NCBI RefSeq assembly: GCF_009711265.1
Contig: NZ_WMII01000002.1
Span: forward strand, 62,001 to 126,000
Source: Paracoccus shanxieyensis
Lineage (GTDB): Bacteria > Pseudomonadota > Alphaproteobacteria > Rhodobacterales > Rhodobacteraceae
Direction: 5' to 3'
Length of the DNA stretch: 64,000 nt
Each line of letters starts with the position of its first letter. The stretch's first letter is position 1. The notes below the pieces were generated by a model, which saw only the letters and a program-made list of their open reading frames with translations, had not been told where the DNA came from and ran no database searches. Shown one piece after another: positions 33,345 to 43,096 of the stretch. The translations under genes and the position numbers were made by a program.

Positions 33345-34517
33345 TCAGGCGGCGTCGGCAATCAGTTTTGCCGCTGCTGCGGTGCCGCCGGGGGCGTGCG
33401 GGATGCCAAGCGCCTGCATGCCGGATTCGATCACCGCCAATGTGCCAAGAAGCTGATGCGCATTGGCATGGCCCATATGGGCGATGCGCAGCGCGGCATC
33501 CGGATCGGGCGCGCCAAGGCCCACGCCCAGCGTGACGCCCGCGATCTCTTGCGTCCAGCGCCTGAGTTCGGTGGCGCGTGGCATGGCGACTGCCGTGACC
33601 GAGCGCGCGCGTCCCGCCGGATCCGCGACCATCGGCGCGATGCCCGTGCCGCCCTGACCCCATGTCTCGAGTGCCGCCCATGTCGCGCGGGCCAGAACCT
33701 CGTGCCGGTTCCATGCGACGGGCAGGGTCTCTTCGTCCATCAGCAGGTGCAGCGCCTCATTCATGCCGAAGATGTGCTGGACGGGCGGCGTGCCGCCCCA
33801 GAATTGCCACAGCTGGTCGGCCTGCATCCGCGGATGCCAGTCCCAATAGGGCGTGGTCAGGTCGCTGCGCCCGCGCGCCCGGACCCGGTCCGAGAACCAC
33901 AGAAGCGCCAGTCCCGGCGGCACCATCAGCCCCTTCTGGCTGGCCGAGACCAGCAGGTCGATGCCCCAGTCATCCATGAACATCGGCTCGCATCCCAGCG
34001 AGGCGATGGCGTCGACGGCAAAGAGCGCCGGGTGATCGCCCATCGCCGCGCGCAGGGCCGGGATGTCGGCACGGGCCGAGCTGGCGGTATCGACCTGACA
34101 GACCAGAACCGCGGTGATGCTGCCGTCCGGGTCCTGTGCCAGCCGGTCGGCAAGGCGCTGCGGATCGGGGGGCAGGGTGCCGAAATCCAGTTCCTCGATT
34201 TGAATGCCCAAGGGACGGGCCGAGGCGGCCCAGCCGCGGCCGAAATGGCCCGAGGTCAGCACCAGCGCCCGGTCGCCCCGGTTGAAGAGGTTGACGTTCG
34301 CGGCCTCCCATCCGGCATGACCATTGCCGATATAGGGCGCGCAATGCGCCGAAGTTCCCGCCAGCCGTTTCAGCTGCGCGATCATGCGCAGGTTCTCGGC
34401 CGCCAGATCGGCGCCGTAGATGTCGGGCGCGGGCCGGTGCATCGCGCGCAGCACGCGGTCCGGGACGGGCGAAGGGCCGGGGATGGCGATGACGGGGCGG
34501 CCCTGTGCGAAGCTCAT
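33345..34517 (-). CDS. Class V aminotransferase (alanine/serine-glyoxylate type)
   Basis: This is a 390-residue pyridoxal-phosphate enzyme of aminotransferase class V. The N-terminal IPGPSPVPDRVLRAMHRP is characteristic of serine/alanine-glyoxylate aminotransferases, as are the glycine-rich YIGNGHAGWEAANVN, the cofactor-binding FAVDAIASLGCEP and the Schiff-base lysine in LLVSASQKGLMVPPG. Substrates of such enzymes are usually Ser, Ala or aspartate with glyoxylate, but the exact pair cannot be assigned. The much longer upstream frame is a shadow; ATG 34517 gives the conserved start. No clear functional neighbours. Confidence 0.87.
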   Translation of the reverse strand: MSFAQGRPVIAIPGPSPVPDRVLRAMHRPAPDIYGADLAAENLRMIAQLKRLAGTSAHCAPYIGNGHAGWEAANVNLFNRGDRALVLTSGHFGRGWAASARPLGIQIEELDFGTLPPDPQRLADRLAQDPDGSITAVLVCQVDTASSARADIPALRAAMGDHPALFAVDAIASLGCEPMFMDDWGIDLLVSASQKGLMVPPGLALLWFSDRVRARGRSDLTTPYWDWHPRMQADQLWQFWGGTPPVQHIFGMNEALHLLMDEETLPVAWNRHEVLARATWAALETWGQGGTGIAPMVADPAGRARSVTAVAMPRATELRRWTQEIAGVTLGVGLGAPDPDAALRIAHMGHANAHQLLGTLAVIESGMQALGIPHAPGGTAAAAKLIADAA

Positions 34518-34646
34518 GTCGGAAAGCCTTGTTCTGCTAACCGCATATCGGTAGGGCCACGGGCCGCTGGCGTCAACGCCCGGCGCGGGTTGCCCTGACA
34601 CCCTGCTGCGCTTATCCCTTGGCGAAACGTGATGCGGAGAAGGCAG

Positions 34647-36386
34647 ATGGCGGACAAGTTGCAGATCACGGCCAATCTGTTTTCGCGGATGTGGCGGGAT
34701 TATCTGCATCCCTATACGGGCCGCATCCTGCTGGCGCTGTTCTTCCTGATCCTTGAGGGCTCGACGCTGGGTCTGCTGAGCTGGATGCTGAAGCCGCTGT
34801 TCGACCGGGTGTTCGTCGGCGGCGATGCCGGGGCGATCTGGTGGGTCGGCGGCGTGATCTTCGGGCTGTTCCTGATGCGGGCGGCGACCTTTGTCATCAA
34901 TCGCAGCCTGATGACCTCGGTGTCGCTGGCGGTGTCGACGACCATGCAGACCGACATGCTGCGCCACATCATGACGCTGGACGGCGATTTCTTCCAGAAG
35001 AACCCCCCCGGCGCGATGATCGAGCGGGTGCAGGGCGACACCATCGCGGTGCAGGGCGTGTGGTCGACCTTCATCTCGGGCGCGGGGCGGGACATGGTGT
35101 CGCTGGTGTCGCTGTTCGGCGTGGCCATCGCGGTGGATCCCGAATGGACGCTGGCCGCGCTGATCGGTGCGCCGCTGCTGATCCTGCCCACCGTGCTGGT
35201 GCAGCGCTATATCCGGCGCAAGATGCGGCAGAACCGCGTCAGCGCCAGCCAGCGCGCCACCCGGCTGGATGAGGTTTTGCACGGCATCAATGCCGTCAAG
35301 CTGAACCGGATGGAGGATTATCAGGCCAGCCGCTTTGGCCAGATCGTCGAACATATCCGCGTGGGCCAGATCAAGATGTCGGCCATCGGCGCGACCGTTC
35401 CGGCGCTGGTCGATGTGGTGACCGGGCTGGGCTTCATGGGCGTTCTGTTGTTGGGCGGGGCCGAGGTGATGTCGGGCGAACGCACGGTGGGCGATTTCAT
35501 GTCGTTCTTTACCGCCATGGCGCTGGCTTTCCAGCCGCTGCGCCGTCTGGGCAGTCTGACCGGGACATGGCAGATCGCGGCGGCCAGTCTTGAACGGATC
35601 TATGCCATTCTGGACATGCGCCCGGCGATCACCTCGGGGCCGCGCACCGAACTGCCGCCGGATACGACGATCCGGCTGCAGGATGTGCGGATGTCCTATG
35701 ACGGGCATCCGGTGCTGAACGGGCTGAGTTTTACCGCCGAGGCGGGGCAGACCACCGCGCTGGTCGGTCCTTCGGGCGCGGGCAAGTCCACGGTCTTCAA
35801 CCTGCTGACGCGTCTGGTCGATCCCGAAGGCGGCGCGATCACGCTGGGCGGCGTGGCCTTGCGCGACTATGATCTGGCGGTCCTGCGCGATCAGTATTCC
35901 ACCGTCAGTCAGGATGCCGCGCTGTTTGACGAAACCCTGCGCGAGAATATCCTGCTGGGCCACCCCGAGGACGAGGCCCGGCTGCGGCAGGCGACCATCG
36001 CGGCGCATGTCGCGGATTTCGCGGATAACCTGCCTGCGGGGCTGGAAAGCTCGGCCGGGCCGCGCGGGTCGGCCTTGTCGGGCGGCCAGCGGCAGCGCGT
36101 CGCCATCGCGCGGGCGATCCTGCGCAATGCGCCGGTCCTGCTGCTGGACGAGGCGACAAGCGCGCTGGATGCGCAAAGCGAACGGCTGGTGCAGCAGGCG
36201 CTGGACGAGCTGTCGGTGGGCCGCACCACGCTGGTCATCGCTCACAGGCTGTCCACCGTGCGGCAGGCCGACAAGATCGTGGTGATCGAGGCGGGCCGGG
36301 TTGTCGAGGAAGGCAGCCATGACCAACTGATGCAACAAGGCGGTGCCTATGCCGCATTGGTCAAACTGCAATTCGGAGACAAGTGA
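34647..36386 (+). CDS. ABC exporter, MsbA/lipid-A-export type half transporter
   Basis: The 579-residue half transporter has an N-terminal six-helix exporter domain (about 20-310) fused to an ATPase with Walker A GPSGAGKS at 374-381, signature LSGGQRQR at 477-484 and LLLDEATSALD. It resembles MsbA-like proteins that flip lipids or other hydrophobic compounds, but the substrate is not evident. The ATG at 34647 is chosen because GGAGAAGG lies 3 bp upstream of the gap; GTG 34629 and ATG 34632 are weaker. It overlaps ygfZ by one base in TGATG, so the two are cotranscribed. Confidence 0.87.
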   Translation: MADKLQITANLFSRMWRDYLHPYTGRILLALFFLILEGSTLGLLSWMLKPLFDRVFVGGDAGAIWWVGGVIFGLFLMRAATFVINRSLMTSVSLAVSTTMQTDMLRHIMTLDGDFFQKNPPGAMIERVQGDTIAVQGVWSTFISGAGRDMVSLVSLFGVAIAVDPEWTLAALIGAPLLILPTVLVQRYIRRKMRQNRVSASQRATRLDEVLHGINAVKLNRMEDYQASRFGQIVEHIRVGQIKMSAIGATVPALVDVVTGLGFMGVLLLGGAEVMSGERTVGDFMSFFTAMALAFQPLRRLGSLTGTWQIAAASLERIYAILDMRPAITSGPRTELPPDTTIRLQDVRMSYDGHPVLNGLSFTAEAGQTTALVGPSGAGKSTVFNLLTRLVDPEGGAITLGGVALRDYDLAVLRDQYSTVSQDAALFDETLRENILLGHPEDEARLRQATIAAHVADFADNLPAGLESSAGPRGSALSGGQRQRVAIARAILRNAPVLLLDEATSALDAQSERLVQQALDELSVGRTTLVIAHRLSTVRQADKIVVIEAGRVVEEGSHDQLMQQGGAYAALVKLQFGDK

Positions 36387-37102
36387 TGCGGCAGATTCTG
36401 GCGATCTCGGGCGAGGATCGGGTCGAATTCCTGCAAGGTCTGGTGACGAACAAGGTGGGCGAATTGCCCGCATGGGCCGCGCTGCTGACGCCGCAGGGGA
36501 AATATCTGGCGGATTTTCTGGTGATCCCGGAAGGCGGGCGGCTGCTGATCGATGTGGATGCGCGGCTGGCGCCTGACCTGATGCGGCGGTTGTCGATGTA
36601 CAAGCTGCGCTCCAAGGTCGCGATCGAGGCGGTGGATCTGTCTGTGGCGCGCGGCATCGGCGACATGCCGGATGCGGGCATTGCCGATCCCCGGCACGAG
36701 GCCTTGGGCTGGCGGCTTTATGGCGGGCAGGGTGATGACGGCAGCGACTGGGACGCCATCCGGGTCGCGCATTGCATCCCCGAAAGCCTGATCGAACTGA
36801 TACCGAATGAGACCTTCATCCTTGAGGCCGGGTTCGAGCGGCTGCATGGCGTCGATTTCCGCAAGGGCTGCTATGTCGGGCAGGAAGTCACCGCCCGGAT
36901 GAAGCACAAGACCGAGTTGAAAAAGGGCCTTGTCACGGTCGGGATCGAAGGCGCGGCCCCGGTCGGCACGCCGATCCTTTTGCCCGACGGGCGCGAGGCG
37001 GGCGTGCTGTTCACCCAATCGGGCGGGCGGGCCATTGCGCATATGCGCTTCGACCGCATGGTCGAGGGGCTGACGGCGGGGGATGCCCGCATCCTGCCAT
37101 GA
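36386..37102 (+). CDS. ygfZ: Folate-binding YgfZ (GcvT-like) iron-sulfur cluster protein
   Basis: YgfZ uses tetrahydrofolate and supports assembly or repair of certain Fe-S enzymes such as MiaB. The 238-residue protein has the GcvT-like fold: LQGLVTNKVGELP and AALLTPQGKYLADFLV near the N-terminus, and the family signature KGCYVGQE beginning at residue 160, with its essential cysteine. It overlaps the preceding exporter gene (TGATG) and the following dinB (4 bp), forming a compact three-gene operon. Confidence 0.9.
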   Translation: MRQILAISGEDRVEFLQGLVTNKVGELPAWAALLTPQGKYLADFLVIPEGGRLLIDVDARLAPDLMRRLSMYKLRSKVAIEAVDLSVARGIGDMPDAGIADPRHEALGWRLYGGQGDDGSDWDAIRVAHCIPESLIELIPNETFILEAGFERLHGVDFRKGCYVGQEVTARMKHKTELKKGLVTVGIEGAAPVGTPILLPDGREAGVLFTQSGGRAIAHMRFDRMVEGLTAGDARILP

Positions 37103-38193
37103 CGCCGGACGACGCCGGCCCGCGCATCCGCCGCATCGTGCATGTGGATATGGATGCGTTTTATGCCAGCGTCGAACAGCGCGACAATCCGGAACTGCGC
37201 GGCAAGCCGGTGGCCGTGGGCGGCGGGCAGCGCGGCGTGGTTGCGGCGGCCAGCTATGAGGCGCGGCCCTTTGGCGTGCGCTCGGCCATGCCGTCCATGC
37301 GGGCGCGGCGGCTGTGTCCGGACCTGATCTTCGTGAAGCCCCGCTTCGAGGTCTATCGCGCCGTCAGCCAGCAGATCCGCGCGATCTTTGCCGATTATAC
37401 TCCGCTGATCGAACCCTTGTCGCTGGACGAGGCCTATCTGGACCTGACCGACCATCTGGGGGGCCGCACGGCCACACGCATCGCGCAGGAGATCCGCCTT
37501 CGGATCCGCGAGGCAACGCGGCTGACGGCCTCGGCCGGGGTCAGCTATAACAAGTTTCTGGCCAAGCTCGCCTCGGATCAGCGCAAGCCGGATGGGCTGT
37601 TCGTCATTCCGCCCGAGGCGGGGCCGGACTTCGTGCAATCGCTGCCCATCGGCCGGTTTCACGGCATCGGCCCGGCGACGGCGGCGCGGATGGAGGCGCA
37701 TGGCATCCGCACCGGCGCCGATCTGGCGCAGCAGAGCCTTGAGTTTCTGTCCGCGCGCTTCGGCAAATCCGGCATCTATTACTGGAACATCGCCCGCGGC
37801 ATCGACAACCGCGAGGTGCGCCCCGACCGCATTCGCAAATCCATCGGCGCCGAGAATACCTTTTTCGAGGATCTGCGCGACATCGCGGCGGCCCGGGCCG
37901 AACTGGAACCTTTGGCCGACAAGGTGTGGCGGCACGCGCTGCGCAACGACACGACGGGCCGCACCGTGACGCTGAAGGTGAAATACGGGGATTTCCGGCA
38001 GATCACGCGGGCAAGATCGCTGTCTGCGCCGGTGGAAAGCCGCGAGCAGATCCTGACGATTGCCTGCGATCTGCTGGGGCCGGTCTTTGCCGATCCGCAT
38101 GGCGTGCGCCTGCTGGGGATCACGCTGTCGGCGCTGGAGACGGCGGGGGCGGAACCCGCCCCGCGCCAGCTTGGCCTGTTCGATCAGGCGTAA
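37099..38193 (+). CDS. dinB: DNA polymerase IV (Y family)
   Basis: Pol IV is a low-fidelity translesion polymerase. The 364-residue product has the catalytic acids in HVDMDAFYASVE (D17) and SLDEAYLDL, the finger-region YEARPFGVRSAMPS, the HhH segment FHGIGPATAARM and a little-finger domain to about residue 350. It ends QLGLFDQA, a match to the LxLF-type beta-clamp-binding peptide at the C-terminus. No LexA-type operator is visible upstream because the gene is embedded in an operon. The 3' end overlaps the convergent TerB-family gene by 10 bp. Confidence 0.94.
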   Translation: MTPDDAGPRIRRIVHVDMDAFYASVEQRDNPELRGKPVAVGGGQRGVVAAASYEARPFGVRSAMPSMRARRLCPDLIFVKPRFEVYRAVSQQIRAIFADYTPLIEPLSLDEAYLDLTDHLGGRTATRIAQEIRLRIREATRLTASAGVSYNKFLAKLASDQRKPDGLFVIPPEAGPDFVQSLPIGRFHGIGPATAARMEAHGIRTGADLAQQSLEFLSARFGKSGIYYWNIARGIDNREVRPDRIRKSIGAENTFFEDLRDIAAARAELEPLADKVWRHALRNDTTGRTVTLKVKYGDFRQITRARSLSAPVESREQILTIACDLLGPVFADPHGVRLLGITLSALETAGAEPAPRQLGLFDQA

Positions 38194-39128
38194 AGGTTGG
38201 TCGCGCCGACCTGATCGTGGATGCCGTTGACGGTGGCCTTGTCCAGTTTCAGCTCGGTCGCCAGCGCGTGCAGGTATTCGGCTTCCTTGCGGTTGTCGAA
38301 TTCGATGGCCATCAGCGACATCAGATAGACCTGCGGGCCGTAACCTTCGGGCGTTTCGCGGGCCAGCGCAGCGGCATCGACCGGGGCAGCCATCTGTTCG
38401 CGGATGAACTGCTTTTCCTCTTCGTCCAGTTCGCCGAATTCCTTCATCAGATGTGCGCGCTCGTTCTCGTCGATCTCGCCATCGGATTTCGCGGCCTGGA
38501 TCATGGCTTTCAGCATCAGGCCGGCCAGCGCGTTCTGTTCGGCGGTGGGCTGGGTCGCGGGCTCGTCGTTATTGGCCAGCGCGTCGTTGAACAGCTCGCC
38601 GAAACTTGCGTCGTTCTTGGCCTGCGCGCCCCGCTGGGCCAGTCCGCCGGTCGCGGGGGTGGCCGGTTTGGCATCGGCGGTGTCCGCCTGCGCCTGCCCG
38701 CCGCCCAGAAGGCCGCCCAGCAAGCCGCCCAGTCCGCCCGCCGCAGCGCCGCCTGCCAGAATGCTGCCCAGCCCGCCACCTGTGCCGGCCTGCGATCCCG
38801 ACCGCCCCGAGGATGCGGTCAACTGGTCCAGAATTCCGCCCAGACCGCCCGAGGCGCGGCCCGCAGGCGAATGCGCCCCGCCATAGGACGATCCCGATCC
38901 GGTGCGGCCGCCCAGCACCTGACCCAGCATGCCGCCAAGCCCGCCGCCGGTTCCGGCCTGCGTGCCAGTTTGGCCTGCGGTGTTGTTTTTCAGCAGATCG
39001 TCAAGGATACCGCCCGAGGGCCGCCGCCCTGCCGTGGCGCCGCCTTGTGCATTTTTCATCATGGCGCCAACCCCTTTGGCCAGCATGATACCGGCCGCGA
39101 CGCGGGCGAAAGATTTCATAAGGCTCAT
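38184..39128 (-). CDS. TerB/DUF533 family protein with glycine-rich linker
   Basis: The 314-residue product has an N-terminal hydrophobic stretch (SFARVAAGIMLAKGVGAMM), a long Gly/Ala/Ser/Gln-rich middle with repeated GGLGGxLxxxLGG units (residues about 50-170), and a C-terminal helical domain (about 190-310) with KAMIQAAKSDGEIDENERAHL, which matches the TerB/DUF533 acidic metal-binding fold. The function is unknown; tellurite resistance is only the family name. ATG 39128 has GGAGGA upstream. Repeated short glycine motifs may mediate self-association, which is an inference. Confidence 0.8.
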   Translation of the reverse strand: MSLMKSFARVAAGIMLAKGVGAMMKNAQGGATAGRRPSGGILDDLLKNNTAGQTGTQAGTGGGLGGMLGQVLGGRTGSGSSYGGAHSPAGRASGGLGGILDQLTASSGRSGSQAGTGGGLGSILAGGAAAGGLGGLLGGLLGGGQAQADTADAKPATPATGGLAQRGAQAKNDASFGELFNDALANNDEPATQPTAEQNALAGLMLKAMIQAAKSDGEIDENERAHLMKEFGELDEEEKQFIREQMAAPVDAAALARETPEGYGPQVYLMSLMAIEFDNRKEAEYLHALATELKLDKATVNGIHDQVGATNLYA

Positions 39129-39258
39129 CTTATCCTCCGACATGGAATAGTGGCCTGCGCGTGGCAGGCCAGTGGCAATAGCTACAACAGCACCGGCGGG
39201 GCCGGGTTCCCGAACTGTGGCACTTGCCCCGCAGCTTCGCCAGCGATGTTTGCTGCCC

Positions 39259-39285
39259 TTGATTTTTCCCCTGCGCACTTATAAG
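39259..39285 (+). promoter_or_regulatory. Candidate tuf promoter
   Basis: TTGATT (39259-39264) and TATAAG (39280-39285) are separated by 15 bp. It lies 60 bp before the tuf start, in a 217-bp spacer with no other gene. The -10 is close to consensus and the spacing slightly short. Confidence 0.55.
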
Positions 39286-39345
39286 TCGCGGCGGATGTAT
39301 CACGACGGGGCTGTCGCGCGGGTGGCCCCCCGATAGGAGGCCATG

Positions 39346-40521
<1,176 letters not shown>

Positions 40522-40621
40522 GCATCGCTTGCGCAGATGATCCCGAGACGCCCCTGCTTTGGTGTGTCGCAGATCATCACGTGATGCGGCGCGGGTGAGA
40601 GCCCGTGGCTTGTGAGACTGG
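40522..40621. other. Spacer after tuf
   Basis: I see no gene or clear element here before the tuf terminator. It is GC-rich and has no ORF with a Shine-Dalgarno sequence. Confidence 0.5.
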
Positions 40622-40652
40622 AAAGGCCGTCCCGGATCGGGGCGGCCTTTTT
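40622..40652 (+). terminator. tuf terminator
   Basis: AAAGGCCG (40622-40629) pairs with CGGCCTTT (40643-40650), with an inner CCCG/CGGG stem and a GAT loop, followed by more T residues. It lies 100 bp beyond the tuf stop codon. Confidence 0.85.
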
Positions 40653-40931
40653 GGTTTGGTGCGGTGGGGGCCGGCGCTGGGGTGGCGCGAGACGGGAGAG
40701 GGGCGCGCGGCTGGCGCGGGCGGGTGCCTCCGGCGGGAGTATTTGGGGGAACAGAGAAGGTGGGGGCATCGTTGGTTGTCGCGTCGGGCGTGTCTTGGGC
40801 AAAAAGGCGGGATCTTTGGGGTGCGGTATCGCTTGGGTGGCGGTTATGGGCGTGCCGCGAGATGACGTGTTTTCAGGCGCGGGGCTGTCGTGTTTGGGAT
40901 GATGAGGGCGTCTTTCGCGGAGGGGTGACCC
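40653..40931. other. Non-coding spacer of about 280 bp
   Basis: Very G-rich on the plus strand, including long runs of GGG(A/C) with no balanced codon pattern. ORFs exist only because of the lack of stop codons in GC-rich DNA. I see no promoter, repeat or RNA structure that I can support. Confidence 0.5.
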
Positions 40932-41108
40932 GTGGTATTTCCAAGCTTCACGCCGGGAGACGAGCGGCACGAGGCGCGCAAGTTCATCCCGCTTCTGCGC
41001 TGCGGCGGCGTGATCCGTCTGGGCAAGGATACCGCGGCGCATTGGATTGCCGCAGATTATGCGCCTGTCCTATGCTGGCCACTACCGCCTTGCGCGATGC
41101 CGCCCTAG
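40932..41108 (+). CDS. Doubtful 58-residue ORF
   Basis: A GTG at 40932 has GGAGGGG 6 bp upstream and opens a 58-codon frame beginning VVFPSFTPGDERHEARKF. The first 45 residues look protein-like, but the end (LCWPLPPCAMPP) looks random and overlaps the probable glyoxalase promoter. No family is recognised. It may be a degraded gene remnant or chance. Confidence 0.2.
   Translation: MVFPSFTPGDERHEARKFIPLLRCGGVIRLGKDTAAHWIAADYAPVLCWPLPPCAMPP
41047..41076 (+). promoter_or_regulatory. Candidate promoter of the glyoxalase gene
   Basis: TTGCCG (41047-41052) and TATGCT (41071-41076) are separated by 18 bp, about 65 bp before the glyoxalase start. Confidence 0.35.
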
Positions 41109-41141
41109 TCTGGGTTACAGAACCCAAGACGGAGGCCTTTC

Positions 41142-41537
41142 GTGGCGAAATATATCCATTCCATGATCCGCGTGCTGGACGAGGCGAAATCGGTCGCCTT
41201 CTATGATCGGGTCTTTGGCCTGAAGGTTGCCGAGCGGCTGGATTTCGAAAGTTTCACTCTGATCTATCTGTCGAACGGCGAAAGCCCGACCGAACTTGAA
41301 TTGACGGTGAACAAGGACCGGACCGAGCCCTATGATCTGGGCGATGGCTATGGCCATGTCGCCTTTTCCGTGGATGACGTGGATGCGCTGCATGCCCGGC
41401 TGGAGGCCGAGGGTCTTGCGCCGCGCAAGCTGGTCGATTTCGCGCCGGGGGGCGAGGTGATCGCGCGTTTCTTCTTTATCGCCGATCCGGATGGCTACCA
41501 GATCGAGGTTTTGCAGCGCGGGGGCCGTTATCTTTGA
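41142..41537 (+). CDS. gloA: Lactoylglutathione lyase (glyoxalase I)
   Basis: Glyoxalase I isomerises the hemithioacetal of methylglyoxal and glutathione to S-lactoylglutathione. The 131-residue protein is a vicinal-oxygen-chelate fold with SMIRVLDEAKSVAFYDRVFG, an interior ELELT segment containing the expected metal Glu, GYGHVAFSVDD supplying a His ligand, and DPDGYQIEVLQRG with the last Glu. Start is GTG 41142 with GGAGG about 8 bp upstream. It is the first gene of a group of small detoxification-type enzymes inserted after tuf. Confidence 0.87.
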   Translation: MAKYIHSMIRVLDEAKSVAFYDRVFGLKVAERLDFESFTLIYLSNGESPTELELTVNKDRTEPYDLGDGYGHVAFSVDDVDALHARLEAEGLAPRKLVDFAPGGEVIARFFFIADPDGYQIEVLQRGGRYL

Positions 41538-41627
41538 CGGCCCGGGCCTGTGGGCCGCGCGGAAAACCCCGCCGCGAATATCTGAAACCGTGTTAGCCTG
41601 CACCGTGCAGCAACAGGGGGCAGGCCG

Positions 41628-42518
41628 GTGAGCGAACGCAAGAAAGCATCGGATTTCGATCCGCGCATCCTTGAGATCTTTGACGGCTATGTGCATGGCC
41701 GGATCAGCAAACGCGATTTTCTGGCTCAGGCCGCGCAATTCGCCACGCTGGGCATGACCGCCGCCGCGATCTTCGAGGCGCTGAAGCCGAATTATGCGCT
41801 GGCCCAGCAGGTGCCGCCCGACGACCCCGCGATCACGGTCGAGACCGCCAGCTATGACAGTCCCGAAGGGCATGGCCGCATCTCGGGGCTGATGGCGCGG
41901 CCTGTGGACGCCACGGGCAAGCTGCCCGCTGTGCTGGTGGTGCATGAGAACCGGGGCCTGAACCCCTATATCGCCGATGTGGTGCGGCGGTTGGGCAAGG
42001 CGGGCTATCTGGCCTTTGGCCCGGATGGGCTGAGCTCGCTGGGCGGCTATCCCGGCACGGACGAACAGGGCCGCGAGATGCAGGCAAGTCTGGACCCCGC
42101 CAGGCTGATGGAGGATTTCTTCGCGGGCTATGAGTTCCTGCGCGACCATGACCGCAGCACCGGCAAGGTCGGCGCGGTGGGGTTCTGCTATGGCGGGGGC
42201 GTGTGCAATGCGCTGGCGGTGGCCTATCCGGATCTGTCGGCCTCGGTCCCGTTCTATGGCCGGCAGCCGCAGGACAGGGACGTGGCGCAGATCCGCGCGC
42301 CGCTGCTGATCCATTATGCCGAACATGACGAACGCATCAATGCAGGCTGGCCCGCCTATGAATCCGCGCTGAAACAGAACGGCAAGGACTATCAGGGCTT
42401 TATCTATCCCGGCACGCAGCATGGTTTCCACAACGACACCACGCCGCGTTATGACGAAGAGGCGGCGACACTGGCCTGGGCGCGCACGCAGGCGTTTTTC
42501 AGCGCCCGGCTGAGCTGA
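41628..42518 (+). CDS. Dienelactone hydrolase family protein, exported
   Basis: The 296-residue product has an N-terminal segment (residues about 20-60, ISKRDFLAQAAQFATLGMTA) that looks like a twin-arginine-type signal with Lys-Arg in place of Arg-Arg, ending near ALAQQ. The hydrolase domain shows GFCYGGG with the nucleophile Cys187, HYAEHDERI containing the Asp, and GTQHGF with the His, the Cys-His-Asp triad of dienelactone hydrolases. The closest known type is YghX-like. The native substrate is unknown. Start is GTG 41628. Confidence 0.83.
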   Translation: MSERKKASDFDPRILEIFDGYVHGRISKRDFLAQAAQFATLGMTAAAIFEALKPNYALAQQVPPDDPAITVETASYDSPEGHGRISGLMARPVDATGKLPAVLVVHENRGLNPYIADVVRRLGKAGYLAFGPDGLSSLGGYPGTDEQGREMQASLDPARLMEDFFAGYEFLRDHDRSTGKVGAVGFCYGGGVCNALAVAYPDLSASVPFYGRQPQDRDVAQIRAPLLIHYAEHDERINAGWPAYESALKQNGKDYQGFIYPGTQHGFHNDTTPRYDEEAATLAWARTQAFFSARLS

Positions 42519-42574
42519 CAGCTTCTGTCAGCAGGGGGGTGGCATGATGGCCGGGGATCACAAAGGATAAGATC

Positions 42575-42982
42575 ATGACCTATGACGGAAGCTGTTTTTG
42601 CGGCGCGGTGCGGTTTCAGGCCGATGGCGATCTGGCGGATGGCACGATGCGCTGCAATTGCCGCTTCTGCCGCAAGATGCGCTATTGGGAGATGCGTCTG
42701 CCCGACCCGGACGGGTTCCGGCTGATGTCCGGTGCCGAGCACGTCGCCCAGACGCCCCGCGCGCAGGACGATGGCATGAACATGCACCACAATTTCTGCG
42801 CCCACTGCGGCACGCGGCTGTGGACCGAGGGCGACATTCCCGAAATGGGCGGGCGCTTCGTCATGGTCTGCATCAATGCGCTGGACGTGCCCGAGGCGGA
42901 TCTGGTCACCGCCCCGATCTTTTATGCCGATGGCGCGCATGACAACTGGCAGAACCCGGCCCGCGAAACGCGGCATCTGTGA
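42575..42982 (+). CDS. GFA family zinc protein
   Basis: The 135-residue protein is in the GFA (glutathione-dependent formaldehyde-activating) family. It has the expected cysteine ligand sets C7-x-C9, C27-x-C29-x2-C32 (RCNCRFCRK) and the FCAHCG pair near residue 75, which bind structural and catalytic zinc. The family name comes from one disputed member; most are of unknown function. It follows the hydrolase gene after 56 bp and may be in the same transcript. Confidence 0.82.
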   Translation: MTYDGSCFCGAVRFQADGDLADGTMRCNCRFCRKMRYWEMRLPDPDGFRLMSGAEHVAQTPRAQDDGMNMHHNFCAHCGTRLWTEGDIPEMGGRFVMVCINALDVPEADLVTAPIFYADGAHDNWQNPARETRHL

Positions 42983-43040
42983 CTTGATTTTCGCGCCGTT
43001 CCATACTAGATTTCCAGCCGCAACCAAGGAGTATCGTGTC

Positions 43041-43061
43041 ATGGACCTGTTTCACATCTGA
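43041..43061 (+). other. Candidate 6-codon leader ORF (MDLFHI)
   Basis: An ATG with AAGGAG nine bases upstream starts a 6-codon frame, MDLFHI, stopped by TGA at 43059-43061. A GTG at 43036 in another frame would give a 15-residue peptide stopping at 43083. The acetyltransferase start follows 35 bp after the MDLFHI stop, with its own AAAAGGA Shine-Dalgarno sequence. Short leader ORFs can control downstream translation, including for some antibiotic-acetyltransferase genes, but no alternative RNA structure has been shown here. Confidence 0.3.
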
Positions 43062-43096
43062 CCCCCTCAGCGGACGGATTTGAAAAGGACGACCCC

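Noticed and set aside
33345-36473. A 1042-codon minus-strand frame extending the aminotransferase
   Set aside because: Only the part to 34517 matches the family. The rest runs antisense to the ABC exporter and has shadow-like composition.
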